Of a DNA stretch of 39,961 nt, positions 17,387-27,000 are shown piece after piece (position 1 is the stretch's first letter; each line of letters starts with the position of its first letter). The stretch spans positions 1-39,961 of the forward strand of contig JAIEMA010000043.1 of NCBI GenBank assembly GCA_019752535.1. Direction: 5' to 3'. The notes beneath the pieces were generated by a model. That model had not been told where the DNA came from. It ran no database searches and saw only the letters and a list, made by a program, of their open reading frames with translations. This stretch comes from Bacteriovoracaceae bacterium. GTDB lineage: Bacteria > Bdellovibrionota > Bacteriovoracia > Bacteriovoracales > Bacteriovoracaceae. Position numbers and translations under genes: made by a program.

Positions 17387-18604
17387 TTGAATAAAATATT
17401 GTGGATTACTCCTAAATGGACATTCCCTCTCTTAGATGGCGCCAGGATTGCGACCGACAGTCTTGTCCGTTCGGTCATTGAAGCTGGTGCTATCGTTGAT
17501 AACGTATGTATCTGTGATAATGCAGAATCTATCAGCGTTGATGAATTATCAGAAAGATGGAAGACGCGTGCTATTACCCTCGTTCCTAGGTCGAAGCTGG
17601 ACTCATTGGCTTCCAAGGTGTTTTTTCATTTAAAAACCTTGCTCACAAAACGAAAACTTCCTCTTACGTTTGCATATTTTCATGAAAAAAACACAAGAAG
17701 GATTGTAAGTGAAATCATTGAAACTGGAGACTATGACTATATTGTTCTGGATGCTCTTCATCTCGGTGTTTTATTTTTAAATGATAACTTAGAGTTTCAT
17801 CGTTTGAAAACGAAGGCAAAAATCATATTACGTGCGCACAACGTTGAATATGAGCTCTGGGATGAAGCCAGAAAAAGAAAATCCTTTCCTCTTAATATCT
17901 TATTAGAATGGCAGAGGAATAAAGTTTTGCATTTTGAGAAACTCATTTATCAATCTGTCGATGGTATTGGTTCTATATCAATAGAGGATAAGGAAAAAAT
18001 AAGTAATGAAATGGAACCTCAAGCGATAGACTGCTTTCCTCTGGGATTTGATTTTTCAACTCCGCTAAGCGATCAAACAATCAATAAAGAGCAATTTCTT
18101 TTTGTGGGAAGACTCGATTGGCCTCCGAATCGTGATGGCCTTGAGTGGCTTCTCAAGGAAGTCTGGCCTAAGGTTGTTGCTCGAAGACCTAGTGCCAAAC
18201 TAAGGATAGTTGGTTCTGGAGAGCAAGGTTGGTTGTTAAATTACAAAAATCTAAAAAATCTTGAAATTTTAGGTTATGTAAAAAATCTTAATGATGCCTA
18301 TATCGATGCTGCTTTCACTCTAGTGCCCATGTTTTATGGTTCAGGAACGAGAATCAAGGTCATTGAATCATTTGTAAAAAATCGTCCATTAATCAGTACT
18401 CAAATGGGGGTACAGGGGGCGAATCTTGATAAAGGGGATTACATTAATGCTGAAACAGCTGAGAATTGGATAGAAACACTGAGCTTAATTAGCCTCAATC
18501 AAAACAGACTTGATGCTTTGAAAAACTCAAGAACCAAAGTAGAAGGTTTTTTTTCTGAAAAGAAAGTGGGGGTGAACTTTCTCAACTGGCTTCAAAGCCT
18601 TTGA
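17387..18604 (+). CDS. Glycosyltransferase, GT4 (GT-B fold)
   Basis: This 405-residue cytoplasmic GT-B enzyme would add a sugar to the lipid-linked repeat unit. The N-terminal Rossmann domain begins KILWITPKWTFPLLDGARI and includes ILRAHNVEYELWDEARK. The C-terminal donor domain has FVGRLDWPPNRDGLEWLL, NLEILGYVKNLNDAY and MFYGSGTRIKVIESF. The start is a TTG at 17387, supported by an AAGGCGAG box upstream and because no nearby in-frame ATG exists that would keep the N-terminal strand. The last 13 bases overlap, tail to tail, the glycosyltransferase on the other strand. Confidence 0.88.
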   Translation: MNKILWITPKWTFPLLDGARIATDSLVRSVIEAGAIVDNVCICDNAESISVDELSERWKTRAITLVPRSKLDSLASKVFFHLKTLLTKRKLPLTFAYFHEKNTRRIVSEIIETGDYDYIVLDALHLGVLFLNDNLEFHRLKTKAKIILRAHNVEYELWDEARKRKSFPLNILLEWQRNKVLHFEKLIYQSVDGIGSISIEDKEKISNEMEPQAIDCFPLGFDFSTPLSDQTINKEQFLFVGRLDWPPNRDGLEWLLKEVWPKVVARRPSAKLRIVGSGEQGWLLNYKNLKNLEILGYVKNLNDAYIDAAFTLVPMFYGSGTRIKVIESFVKNRPLISTQMGVQGANLDKGDYINAETAENWIETLSLISLNQNRLDALKNSRTKVEGFFSEKKVGVNFLNWLQSL

Positions 18605-19659
18605 TATTGCTTAATTGTTTTATCCGTCCAAACATCAAGTGAGAAACGCTGAGTGTAATAGTGCTGCTTAGCTTTCGCAGCAGTTGTCATTTCAGTAAAT
18701 GAATGAAGAAAAGCTTCAATCCCTTTTTTAATATCAATCGGCTCATTACTCGCTAATAAAATGCCGTTTATTTTATCCTCTATAAGACTCGGGATGGCCC
18801 CTACAGAATTAGCAATTACCGGAAGCCCACAACAAAGTGCTTCAATCAGTGTTAATGGGAGACCTTCGGTAAAAGAGGGAAGAATGAGACAATCTGTCTG
18901 TGAATAGACGGAGCTCGTTTCTGAAGTAAATCCGTGGTAGAAAATATTGCCATAATTGTTATTTGTGATGATTTTTTCAACATCTGACCTGAGTATCCCA
19001 TCGCCATAAATGTGCAATTCCCAATCTTCTTTTGTTTCAACCTCACCGCATGCGGTCAGTAGATTGATGATGCCTTTTTCTGGTGAAAGACGTCCGACGT
19101 AGGTGAATTTGATTTTACTTGAAAGCTTGTCTTTCAATATTGGATCAATACTCAACGGGTTTTCAACAACTGTTGAGTTTTTGAGACCGATTTTTAAAAA
19201 ATGCTGGTTCATATAATCTGATACAGCAATAACAGTTCTCACCCTTTTCATTAAGAAAAACTCGATTGCCTCATAAATTTTAACTTTTAAAGTATGAGAT
19301 GTGACTCCATGGTGCGTATGTATGATTTTATTTAAAGGAGCTATTAGACTTGCATAAGCCAGAGCTTTGAAGCCATGAGTATGAATGATGGCGTCTCCAT
19401 TTTTCTCGTAAGACTTTTTCAAAGAACGATAAAGAGCGAAGTCGAATATTCCCTTTGATGCAAACTCCTTCTTTTTCGATTTCTTGAGTAGTTTTGAAAA
19501 ATCAGAAGCAGCCCTTGGGGCTCTCTCTTCTTTAATGATCCAGACTTCATAAGAGTCAATTCTACTACTTATAGATTCAGAACCTAGCGAAACAACTTTC
19601 TCCGCCCCACCAATTGGCCCGGGAGCAAATAAGCACAGCGTTTTACTAGTGGGTTGCAT
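18592..19659 (-). CDS. Glycosyltransferase, GT4 (GT-B fold)
   Basis: This 355-residue GT4 enzyme is the last gene of a three-gene minus-strand cassette. Visible motifs are the N-terminal glycine-rich loop APGPIGGAEKVVSL, IHTHGFKALAYASL with IIHTHHGVTSH, and FTYVGRLSPEKGIINLL. The nucleotide-sugar-binding IEALCCGLPVIANSVGAIPSLI is in the C-terminal domain. Its ATG overlaps the end of the Wzx gene by 14 bases, indicating translational coupling. The 3' end overlaps the convergent plus-strand GT4 gene. Donor and linkage cannot be told from sequence alone. Confidence 0.88.
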   Translation of the reverse strand: MQPTSKTLCLFAPGPIGGAEKVVSLGSESISSRIDSYEVWIIKEERAPRAASDFSKLLKKSKKKEFASKGIFDFALYRSLKKSYEKNGDAIIHTHGFKALAYASLIAPLNKIIHTHHGVTSHTLKVKIYEAIEFFLMKRVRTVIAVSDYMNQHFLKIGLKNSTVVENPLSIDPILKDKLSSKIKFTYVGRLSPEKGIINLLTACGEVETKEDWELHIYGDGILRSDVEKIITNNNYGNIFYHGFTSETSSVYSQTDCLILPSFTEGLPLTLIEALCCGLPVIANSVGAIPSLIEDKINGILLASNEPIDIKKGIEAFLHSFTEMTTAAKAKQHYYTQRFSLDVWTDKTIKQYQRL

Positions 19660-21070
19660 AACGATCTTTTTTTAAATAGATGTAAGCGACGCCCAAGTAA
19701 ATGATTGCAAACAAGCTTCCACAAACTAAAAACCACAGGATTTGTGTAGGGAAGATATTATGAATAAAAATTGAAAGGATTGAGAGTGAGCCAGCGAGAG
19801 AAAAATAAAGTGCAAGATGCTTTAAAGGGAAGAGATCTCTCCACCTCCATTTCATGACGGTTTTAGACATCGTAAGTCCAAAAAACTTCGGTATGAATTT
19901 AACTGCAATTGAGGCGATTAAGGCACCCAACGCGCCAGCGTGTCCAGCAGCATAATAGGTGAGGAATAAAGAAATGGGGGTAACAACAAGATACATTTTG
20001 AGAATCCATTTTGTCTCCCCAGTCGCTCTTGCAACAGAATCATGGGGTAAAGCAAGGAGAAGATAGCTAAGAGCAAAGATACGTAAGTAGATAGATGCAT
20101 GCAGGTATTTTGCTGTTAAAAGAATCTCGACAATTGGTTCTGCAAAAACAATTAACCCCAATGTGGATGGTATGATAAAAAGAGTGATGTCACTAATTGC
20201 CTTGCGAAAAGCCTTCGAGGATTCTTCACTATTGTTGTCTCTATAATACTTTGAAAGTTTTGGTATCAGAATTTTCTGAACTGACATCTCCAAAAGATAT
20301 AAAGGAGGAATCACTAGACAGCCTAAGGAGTAAAAAGCAAATTCACTTGCATTAAGCTGCTTAGACATTAGTAACAGGTCATATTTCTCAACAAAAATCC
20401 CTAGCAAAGCAGTAAGGGCTATGGGCATTGAGTATTTTAACACTTTTAATAAATATTCTTTATCCCACTCCAGTCTTACGTGATGAACATAATAATTTAG
20501 CCATGCTGAAAGTACAGACTTAAAAAGCATCAAGCCCGCAAAGAACTCAATTGAGTGCAGGAGACTCTTTTTGGTAACTGCAAAATAGATAATCCCTAGA
20601 ACCTTAGTAACCTCAAAGCCTGTATCATAAATGGATCCCAAAGCTTGTCTTCCTTTTGCGATAGAGAGCTCACTAAAAAATGAACTAGAGGACCACAGCG
20701 CTCCAGTCGCAAGAAGTATGACAACATAAATGGGAGACATATCAAAATGACTCTCAAGATAACCTCTTAATGGAAATCCAATTATAAAAATAAGAATTGA
20801 AAAAAAGAAAGTTAGTGTCCAGCTGGCGTTGAAATATTGTCTCTGCTTATCATGTTCATGACCGGCCCAGTAATAGACAGAGTGAAGAGGCCCCCCCACA
20901 AATAATAAAAACGGTAATATTGAGAGATGAATAAAAAAGGATTTATAAAGTCCGACTTCTTGAGTTGTGAGCACACGAACTAAAATTAACGGTAAAAATA
21001 GATTACCGATGGAACTGGTGCTGCTTAAAAGAAATATAGGCCAATGCCCCTGTTTTAATTTACTAAGCAT
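19646..21070 (-). CDS. Polysaccharide flippase, Wzx/MATE-like (PST family)
   Basis: This is a polytopic protein with about twelve to fourteen membrane helices over some 474 residues, matching Wzx-type lipid-linked oligosaccharide flippases. The first helix region has GNLFLPLILVRVLTTQEVGLYKSF, the typical motif in which the protein enters the membrane with a conserved acidic EVGLYK. The C-terminal half has FAEPIVEILLTAKY. It would move undecaprenyl-linked repeat units to the periplasmic face. The start is set at ATG 21070, which overlaps the upstream gene stop as ATGCTTAG. A GTG at 21088 is an alternative giving six more residues. Confidence 0.86.
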   Translation of the reverse strand: MLSKLKQGHWPIFLLSSTSSIGNLFLPLILVRVLTTQEVGLYKSFFIHLSILPFLLFVGGPLHSVYYWAGHEHDKQRQYFNASWTLTFFFSILIFIIGFPLRGYLESHFDMSPIYVVILLATGALWSSSSFFSELSIAKGRQALGSIYDTGFEVTKVLGIIYFAVTKKSLLHSIEFFAGLMLFKSVLSAWLNYYVHHVRLEWDKEYLLKVLKYSMPIALTALLGIFVEKYDLLLMSKQLNASEFAFYSLGCLVIPPLYLLEMSVQKILIPKLSKYYRDNNSEESSKAFRKAISDITLFIIPSTLGLIVFAEPIVEILLTAKYLHASIYLRIFALSYLLLALPHDSVARATGETKWILKMYLVVTPISLFLTYYAAGHAGALGALIASIAVKFIPKFFGLTMSKTVMKWRWRDLFPLKHLALYFSLAGSLSILSIFIHNIFPTQILWFLVCGSLFAIIYLGVAYIYLKKDRYATH

Positions 21071-22166
21071 AATGAGTCTCGTAGACACGCAAATATTCTT
21101 GACTCATTTTATGAGAGGAAAAATGATCGTAAATGGTCTTTTTTAAATTTGTGTTTATTTCAAGCGGGTTTTGTTCGTAATTGATTATTTGGGCAAGTAG
21201 ATCTTCTATGCTGTCGGGTTTAAAAAAGAGGGCAACCGGTGACTTTGACTTTTCTTGAATCGCCAAATGCCCGGGAATAAGACTTAGAAAGCAAGGTAAG
21301 CCAAATGATCCTGCCTCTAAAACGGCCACTGGTATTCCTTCATGTAGGGAAGCTGAGATGAAAAAATCAGAGCTTTGCAAGATTTGACTTATGTCTGATC
21401 TAGCTCCTGTCATGATAAGGTTTGATGGTTTTTCAGAAGTGATTTTTTTCCAGTAATTATCATCTCCTGAAGGCCCTACTATCAGCACATTGAGATCGTT
21501 TCTTCTTTTTGCTAACTCTAGCAGTAACATTTGATTCTTCAGTGGTAAAACCCGTGCGACACAAACAAAAGTCTTTTTATTCGGATCCGTTGAGAATTCC
21601 TTATTTAGCCATTGCGGATCTGGACTACGTGTATCAGTGCCAAGAACGGGGATAGAAGTTCCATTGTCAATTTGAGTTATTTTTTTAGAGCTAACCCACA
21701 GTTCATTCTTGTATGTTTGACATACTTTTTCACTTACTCCCACTATTTCATTTGTAAGCAGACCGGTTAATCGCTCATACCACTTATTGAGTGGTCTTCG
21801 TATTATATGATCCATTCCATGGGCCGTGTGAATAACCACAGGATGTTTTCTAAAACATAACTTGGCGAGAATTTTAGAGAGGGCGATATAAATGAGCGGA
21901 TTCAAGTCATGGGTATGTATAATGTCAGCAGTTCTAGTGACGTCCTGAAGCTGGCGCACGAGTTGAAATGAAAATCCATTTTTTTTGGTAAAACCAGTAT
22001 TGACCTTGATTCCTTGTTCACGAAAAAATGAGACCCAGCTTTGTTCGTGATCATACACAATAAGCTCAACATCATGGCCTGCCTTCATCTGCTCAATAAT
22101 GAGCATATTGAGAACTTTTTCTAGCCCCCCAATTCCCAAAAATTGTGTGATGTGAATAATCTTCAT
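21063..22166 (-). CDS. Glycosyltransferase, GT4 (GT-B fold)
   Basis: This 367-residue GT4 enzyme is the first gene of the minus-strand cassette. It begins MKIIHITQFLGIGGLEKVL, the classical GT4 N terminus with its glycine-rich loop. DIIHTHDLNPLIYIALS, VIHTAHGMDHIIRR and VGVSEKVCQTY follow, then the donor-domain motifs FVCVARVLPLKNQMLLLELAKR and SASLHEGIPVAVLEAGSFGLPCFLS. It would act on the lipid-linked intermediate in the cytoplasm. Its ATG faces the divergent Wza-like gene across a 149-base gap containing an inverted repeat. Confidence 0.9.
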   Translation of the reverse strand: MKIIHITQFLGIGGLEKVLNMLIIEQMKAGHDVELIVYDHEQSWVSFFREQGIKVNTGFTKKNGFSFQLVRQLQDVTRTADIIHTHDLNPLIYIALSKILAKLCFRKHPVVIHTAHGMDHIIRRPLNKWYERLTGLLTNEIVGVSEKVCQTYKNELWVSSKKITQIDNGTSIPVLGTDTRSPDPQWLNKEFSTDPNKKTFVCVARVLPLKNQMLLLELAKRRNDLNVLIVGPSGDDNYWKKITSEKPSNLIMTGARSDISQILQSSDFFISASLHEGIPVAVLEAGSFGLPCFLSLIPGHLAIQEKSKSPVALFFKPDSIEDLLAQIINYEQNPLEINTNLKKTIYDHFSSHKMSQEYLRVYETHYA

Positions 22167-22207
22167 TTTAAATCCATTTTGAATCCCCTATTTATCAGAT
22201 TTTTGAA

Positions 22208-22233
22208 GACTTAAAGCATTTGATAATTAAGTC
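22208..22233. promoter_or_regulatory. 7-bp inverted repeat in the divergent gap, possible operator
   Basis: GACTTAA (22208-22214) and TTAAGTC (22227-22233) form a perfect inverted repeat around a 12-base AT-rich spacer. It lies in the 149-base gap between the divergent GT4 and Wza-like genes, so it could be a regulator site acting on both directions. No other strong feature is visible in this gap, and no confident promoter could be assigned. A chance occurrence in AT-rich DNA is quite possible. Confidence 0.25.
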
Positions 22234-22315
22234 GTGTAATTTTGATAGTATTGGGGGTTTTCCTTGCTACATTCTTAATTTCCTGAGAGTTAAATCCATA
22301 TAAATAGAGGTTTTT

Positions 22316-23317
22316 ATGAAGAATATTATTTTAGGGTTGATGTCTCTTGCTCTCGTTGCATGTGCCTCGAGTAATTCCAATGAAAACTATGAAAGATTAG
22401 TGGATAAGATTAAAAACTCAGAGAACAACAAGAGTTCTGCCAGCGTTTTAAATGCGAACGATATTCCTAACTTCGATGAAACGAATGACCTTGTGGCTCC
22501 AGGGTTCCTCTTTCTTCTTAGTCACCCCTCAGATGATAAGCTGACTGGTCGTTATCGTATCTCTACGGATGGATTCCTCACTCTTCCTTATAATATTAGG
22601 ATTCAAACCAAGGGACTTACGTTTCAGGATCTCTCTCAAAAAGTCTCAAAATCCTTTGAGAGTTTCTTTCAGCGAGGTGTTCAGGATATCACTTTCAAGC
22701 TGATCGAGAGGAAATATTTTGTAGAAGTGAGAGGGATGGTTAAAAAGTCGGGATACTATCTAGTGAATCGAAAAGAATCACTGGATAAAGTTGTCGATAT
22801 GGCAGGTGGTGTGAATGGAGATGTAAAGAAAGAGCTTTATGCTGTTGCTTTCAAGCAAATGGATCGCTCGTACTCTTTAAGTCTTAATCAATATCTCGAA
22901 AACAATGTTTTCTCTGGTGCTGTAACCTGGACTGGATATGACAGTATTTTTATAAAATTATTAAATGAAGACTCAACCAACGACTCTGTGCCGACAGTCA
23001 CAATCATTGGTGGTGTTCAAAATCCGGGAAAGATACTTTACAGTGAGGATGCGAGTCTCTTTTACTACTTAACTAAAAGTGGAGGCGTGATTCCGAACTT
23101 AGGCTATCAAGAAGCCTACGTCATGCGACAAACAGACTCGGGACTTAAGAGAATCCATTTCAATATCACAAAAGTAGAGACAATCCCTACTATCCAACCT
23201 AATGACGTTATTCTCCTCAATGCTGACAAACGCACGCCAACTGATAAGTTCTTTGAGAGGTTAACTCAAATCAGTGCTCTGCTCACAACTATGGCTTTCT
23301 TAATTATCGCTTTATGA
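22316..23317 (+). CDS. Wza-like polysaccharide export outer-membrane lipoprotein
   Basis: This 333-residue protein would form the outer-membrane exit pore for the polysaccharide. It has a lipoprotein signal peptide with lipobox LVAC (lipidated C16, next residue Ala, favouring outer-membrane sorting). A polysaccharide-export domain (residues about 60-140, with RYRISTDGFLTLPYN and GLTFQDLS) follows. A first SLBB fold has VEVRGMVKKSGYYLV and a second one has VTIIGGVQNPGKILY. The C terminus is hydrophobic (residues about 317-333), consistent with the membrane-crossing helix of Wza. An AGAGG box precedes the ATG. The stop overlaps the phosphopantetheinyl transferase start (ATGA), joining export to the biosynthetic genes that follow. 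Confidence 0.88.
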   Translation: MKNIILGLMSLALVACASSNSNENYERLVDKIKNSENNKSSASVLNANDIPNFDETNDLVAPGFLFLLSHPSDDKLTGRYRISTDGFLTLPYNIRIQTKGLTFQDLSQKVSKSFESFFQRGVQDITFKLIERKYFVEVRGMVKKSGYYLVNRKESLDKVVDMAGGVNGDVKKELYAVAFKQMDRSYSLSLNQYLENNVFSGAVTWTGYDSIFIKLLNEDSTNDSVPTVTIIGGVQNPGKILYSEDASLFYYLTKSGGVIPNLGYQEAYVMRQTDSGLKRIHFNITKVETIPTIQPNDVILLNADKRTPTDKFFERLTQISALLTTMAFLIIAL

Positions 23318-23985
23318 GTGGAGAATTTCTTGGCACAGGCGAGACAGTTATTTTCGCTGCTTCTATACCTATTGCAGAAGAAGAAAAAAAACTTGTTGCC
23401 CACTTTACCCTTCCAAGAGGGGTCCCTAAAAGAATTAACGAATTTCTGTCAGCTCGCTACTGTGCTTTAAGATCTTTTGAAAGCCTAGGTGTTGGGCTCC
23501 AGGACCTGCCTGCAGTCGAGAAAGATGCACCCCTATGGCCTGCAGGTTTTATAGGCAGTCTTAGTCACTGTGATAAAATGGCCGTTTGTGTGGCCCGAAA
23601 GATTGGCGCTGGTGATATTTTAGGAATAGATGTTGAGGAGATTATGACTCCAGAGAGATCACAAACTATTGGGAATTCAATTGCCTCTTTGGAGGAGCAA
23701 TCCCTTTGGACCAATAGTAATAAGTGCCTTGAAATGACGAGACTTTTTTCTGCCAAAGAGGCCTTTTACAAAGCAATCCATCCTCATTGCCGCTGCTTTA
23801 TTGATTTTCTAGAGGTGCAATATAAGTCGCTGAATACACACGAGTGGCAGTTGACACTAGCGAGTCAGAAAAGTGAACTCAAGGCCCTGAATGGAACTTA
23901 TATGGGCAAAACTCTCTATAAAAATAATTTTATTATTTCCCTCCTCCAGACATCAAAGCGGGAAACGTCAATCGTACCCCTGTAA
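23314..23985 (+). CDS. 4'-phosphopantetheinyl transferase (EntD/Sfp-like)
   Basis: This 223-residue enzyme transfers phosphopantetheine from coenzyme A to a conserved serine on carrier domains, activating the downstream NRPS and PKS proteins. The EntD-type signatures are GVPKRINEFLSARYCALRSF (residues 36-55), PLWPAGFIGSLSHCDKMAV with S82 and H85, the metal-binding GIDVEEI (D106, E108) and RLFSAKEAFYKAI with E149. Its ATG overlaps the export lipoprotein stop. Being dedicated and co-transcribed, it shows that the assembly line is meant to be activated locally. The 82 bases before the NRPS/PKS gene hold a strong AAAGGGG box. Confidence 0.93.
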   Translation: MSGEFLGTGETVIFAASIPIAEEEKKLVAHFTLPRGVPKRINEFLSARYCALRSFESLGVGLQDLPAVEKDAPLWPAGFIGSLSHCDKMAVCVARKIGAGDILGIDVEEIMTPERSQTIGNSIASLEEQSLWTNSNKCLEMTRLFSAKEAFYKAIHPHCRCFIDFLEVQYKSLNTHEWQLTLASQKSELKALNGTYMGKTLYKNNFIISLLQTSKRETSIVPL

Positions 23986-24067
23986 AAAAGTCATGCTTCT
24001 TTAAGCCCTCCAAAACGCAAGGCTAAATCGTGTTAAATTTTATGAATCAACATAAAGGGGCTTTCCG

Positions 24068-27000
24068 TTGCTTATTCATCAACTCTTTGAACAAAGAGCA
24101 GATCATTCGCCAGATAGTGAGGCTATTCTGTTTCAGAATAAATTCGTAACTTATGGTGACCTTAATAAGCGTGCCAATCAAATCGCTTATTCTTTAATTA
24201 ATGATGGTGTAAGGCCCGGTGATATTGTCGGTATATCTCTATTGCGCTCTGTTGATCTCATCGCTTCAATAATCGGTGTTCTTAAAGCTGGAGCCGCTTA
24301 TCTCCCTCTTGATGAGAGCTATCCTAAAGATCGCCTTGAGTTTATGAAAAATGAATCGAAGGCGAAGTTAATTCTTACGAAAGAGTATTTAGCTTCGAGC
24401 ATTGAAAATACTTTAGAGATAAGTAATCCTAAAGTGAATGTAGGAAGATTTGCTTATGTGATTTTCACGAGTGGTTCAACAGGAAAACCTAAAGGTGTTG
24501 CACTCTCTCACGAAGCATTAAGCAATCTTATTGAATGGCAAAATCAAGAAGCACAAAATTCGTTAAGAACCTTACAATTTGCTCCAATAAGTTTTGATGT
24601 TCACTTTCAAGAAATTTTTGCCACACTAACGACTGGTGGATGTCTTGTTCTTATTAGTGAAGAGCAGAGATTAAATCCCGAGGAGTTGTTAAATTATATT
24701 GATAAAACACAAACAGACCGTCTCTTTTTACCTTTTGTCGCTCTTAACCAAATGGCTCAGATGGCAGAGTCAATCAGCGTTTGGCCCAAAAATCTGAGAA
24801 ATGTAACGACGGCTGGTGAACAATTAAAAATTACACCTTCTATTAGAGAATTTTTTAGAGTCACAAAAGCCAGCCTACACAATCATTACGGGCCAAGTGA
24901 GACTCATGTGGTTTCAAGTTTAACTCTTAATAATGATCCCTCTTCATGGCCCAGCCTACCTACAATTGGAAAACCAATTAAGGGAGCGAGATTTCACTTT
25001 TTAGATAGCAATTTAAATCAAGTGTCTAATGGGGAAATTGGGGAGATTTATCTTTCGGGGGTCTGTCTCGCTGATGGGTATATCCATAATACGAAACTAA
25101 CGGATGAACGGTTTATCACTCATCCTTCATTGGGTAGAATGTATAAAACTGGGGATCTGGGAAAGGTTGAATCTACTGGCAACATAAACTATGAGGGAAG
25201 AATAGACTCTCAGATTAAAGTGAGAGGATTTAGAGTAGAGACAAATGAAATTGAAGCTGTGCTCTCTGATCTTGGTTGCAGCGCCGCTGTCAAGGGATTT
25301 GAAAGAGATGGAATCTTTGAACTTCACGCATATGTTACTGGTGATACAAAAGATCTAAGGGGCAAACTTTCAAATCTTCTGCCGGATTATATGATTCCGA
25401 AGAGTATTATTCAGCTTGAGAAACTTCCACTCACGGCTTCTGGTAAAATTGATTATAAAAATCTTCCTTCCCCTTCAACGGATAGACCAAATCTATCAAA
25501 TGAGTATGTTGCTCCCAGAACTGAAGAAGAGAAATTGTGGGCTAAGATTATTTCTAAAAACTTGAATATTGATAGTGTTGGTATTCATGATGATTTTTTT
25601 GAGCTTGGAGGCAATTCTCTTTTAGCAATAAAAGTGATGACTGAGATTAATTTAAATTCTTCAAAAAAGAAAAATATTCTCGCTTTGTTTCAGGATTCTA
25701 CGATTAGCAAAAATCTTTCTCAATCAACTTTGCTTACCAAAAAGCGCGCTTCGGTGTCGCATTCACCGATTGCAGTAATCGGAATGAATGGTCGATTCCC
25801 TGGCGCCAGAAATATTGATGAACTTTGGGAAAAGATATTAAAGCAAGAAAATCTCATTCAGCTTTTTGATAAATCAGAAGCTGGAACGGATTCAAGCTTT
25901 GTAAATGCTGGAGCTAGTCTTCCAGGCCAAAAAGAATTTGATGCACCTTATTTCGGATTCACTCCTCGTGAGGCTGAAATGATGGATCCTCAACAAAGGA
26001 AATTCTTAGAAATTGCTCATGAAGCCCTGGAATTAGCAGGTGTGAATTTTGAAGAGGAAAGTAACATAGGTGTTTTTGCAGGTGAGGGGAATTCTCTCTA
26101 TCGCCAAAAAATTGAACAATATCCTGATAAAACTGAAAGTCTCGGTGCGTTCAATGTCATGCTTGGTCTCGAGAAAGACTATATCGCAACTCGTGTATCA
26201 CATAAATTAAATCTTAAGGGGCCATCCTTAAGCATTCACACGGGTTGTTCAACATCTTTAGTTGCTATTATTGAAGCTGTTAATTCCTTAAGACTTGGTC
26301 ACTGCGATATTGCTCTTGCCGGCGGCATATCGATCTCTGGCAGTGACGAGAGAGGTTATCATTTTCAAGAAGGTGGAATCCTTTCAAAAGATGGTAAGTG
26401 TCGCCCCTTTGACTCTCTTTCCAGCGGAACAGTGTTTACCGATGGTGCGGGTGTAGTTGTTCTTAAAAGATTAGATGAGGCAGTTGAGTCACAAGACAAT
26501 ATTCTTGCAGTGATCAAAGGTGTTGGACTTAACAATGACGGATCAAACAAGATGAGCTTTACGGCTCCAAGTGTTGCTGGCCAAGAAGACGCAATCCTAA
26601 GAGCACATCATGATGCAGGCATTTCAGCTGAAGAGTTAAGTTATATTGAAGCGCATGGAACGGCTACGCCAGTTGGTGACCCAATTGAAATAGAAGCATT
26701 AAAAAACGCCTTTGCTCAATCAACTCATAAATCTAATTTTTGCTATGTCTCTTCACTGAAGGCGAATACAGGTCATTTGACTGCAGCAGCTGGTGTAGCA
26801 GGTTTGATAAAAGCTATTAAAGTTCTTCAAACGGGAATAGTTCCAGGGACTGCCCACCTAAACGAAATCAATCCTCTATTAAATTTAGAATCAAGTCCAT
26901 TTGTTATCACAAATGAAAACGTAAAACTGGCCGGAGATAAATTAAAAGCGGGCGTTTCATCCTTTGGTGTAGGGGGTACGAATGCACATATTGTTATTGA

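Noticed and set aside
11662-23317. Insertion sequences, CRISPR arrays or tRNA genes among the polysaccharide genes
   Set aside because: I saw no transposase motifs, terminal inverted repeats, spaced repeats or cloverleaf structures.
24068-25480. N-terminal domain as a fatty acyl-AMP ligase, as in MycA
   Set aside because: The core motifs (YGPSET and the pocket residues) fit an amino-acid adenylation domain, and the carrier after it has the NRPS LGGNSL form rather than the ACP GMDSL form.
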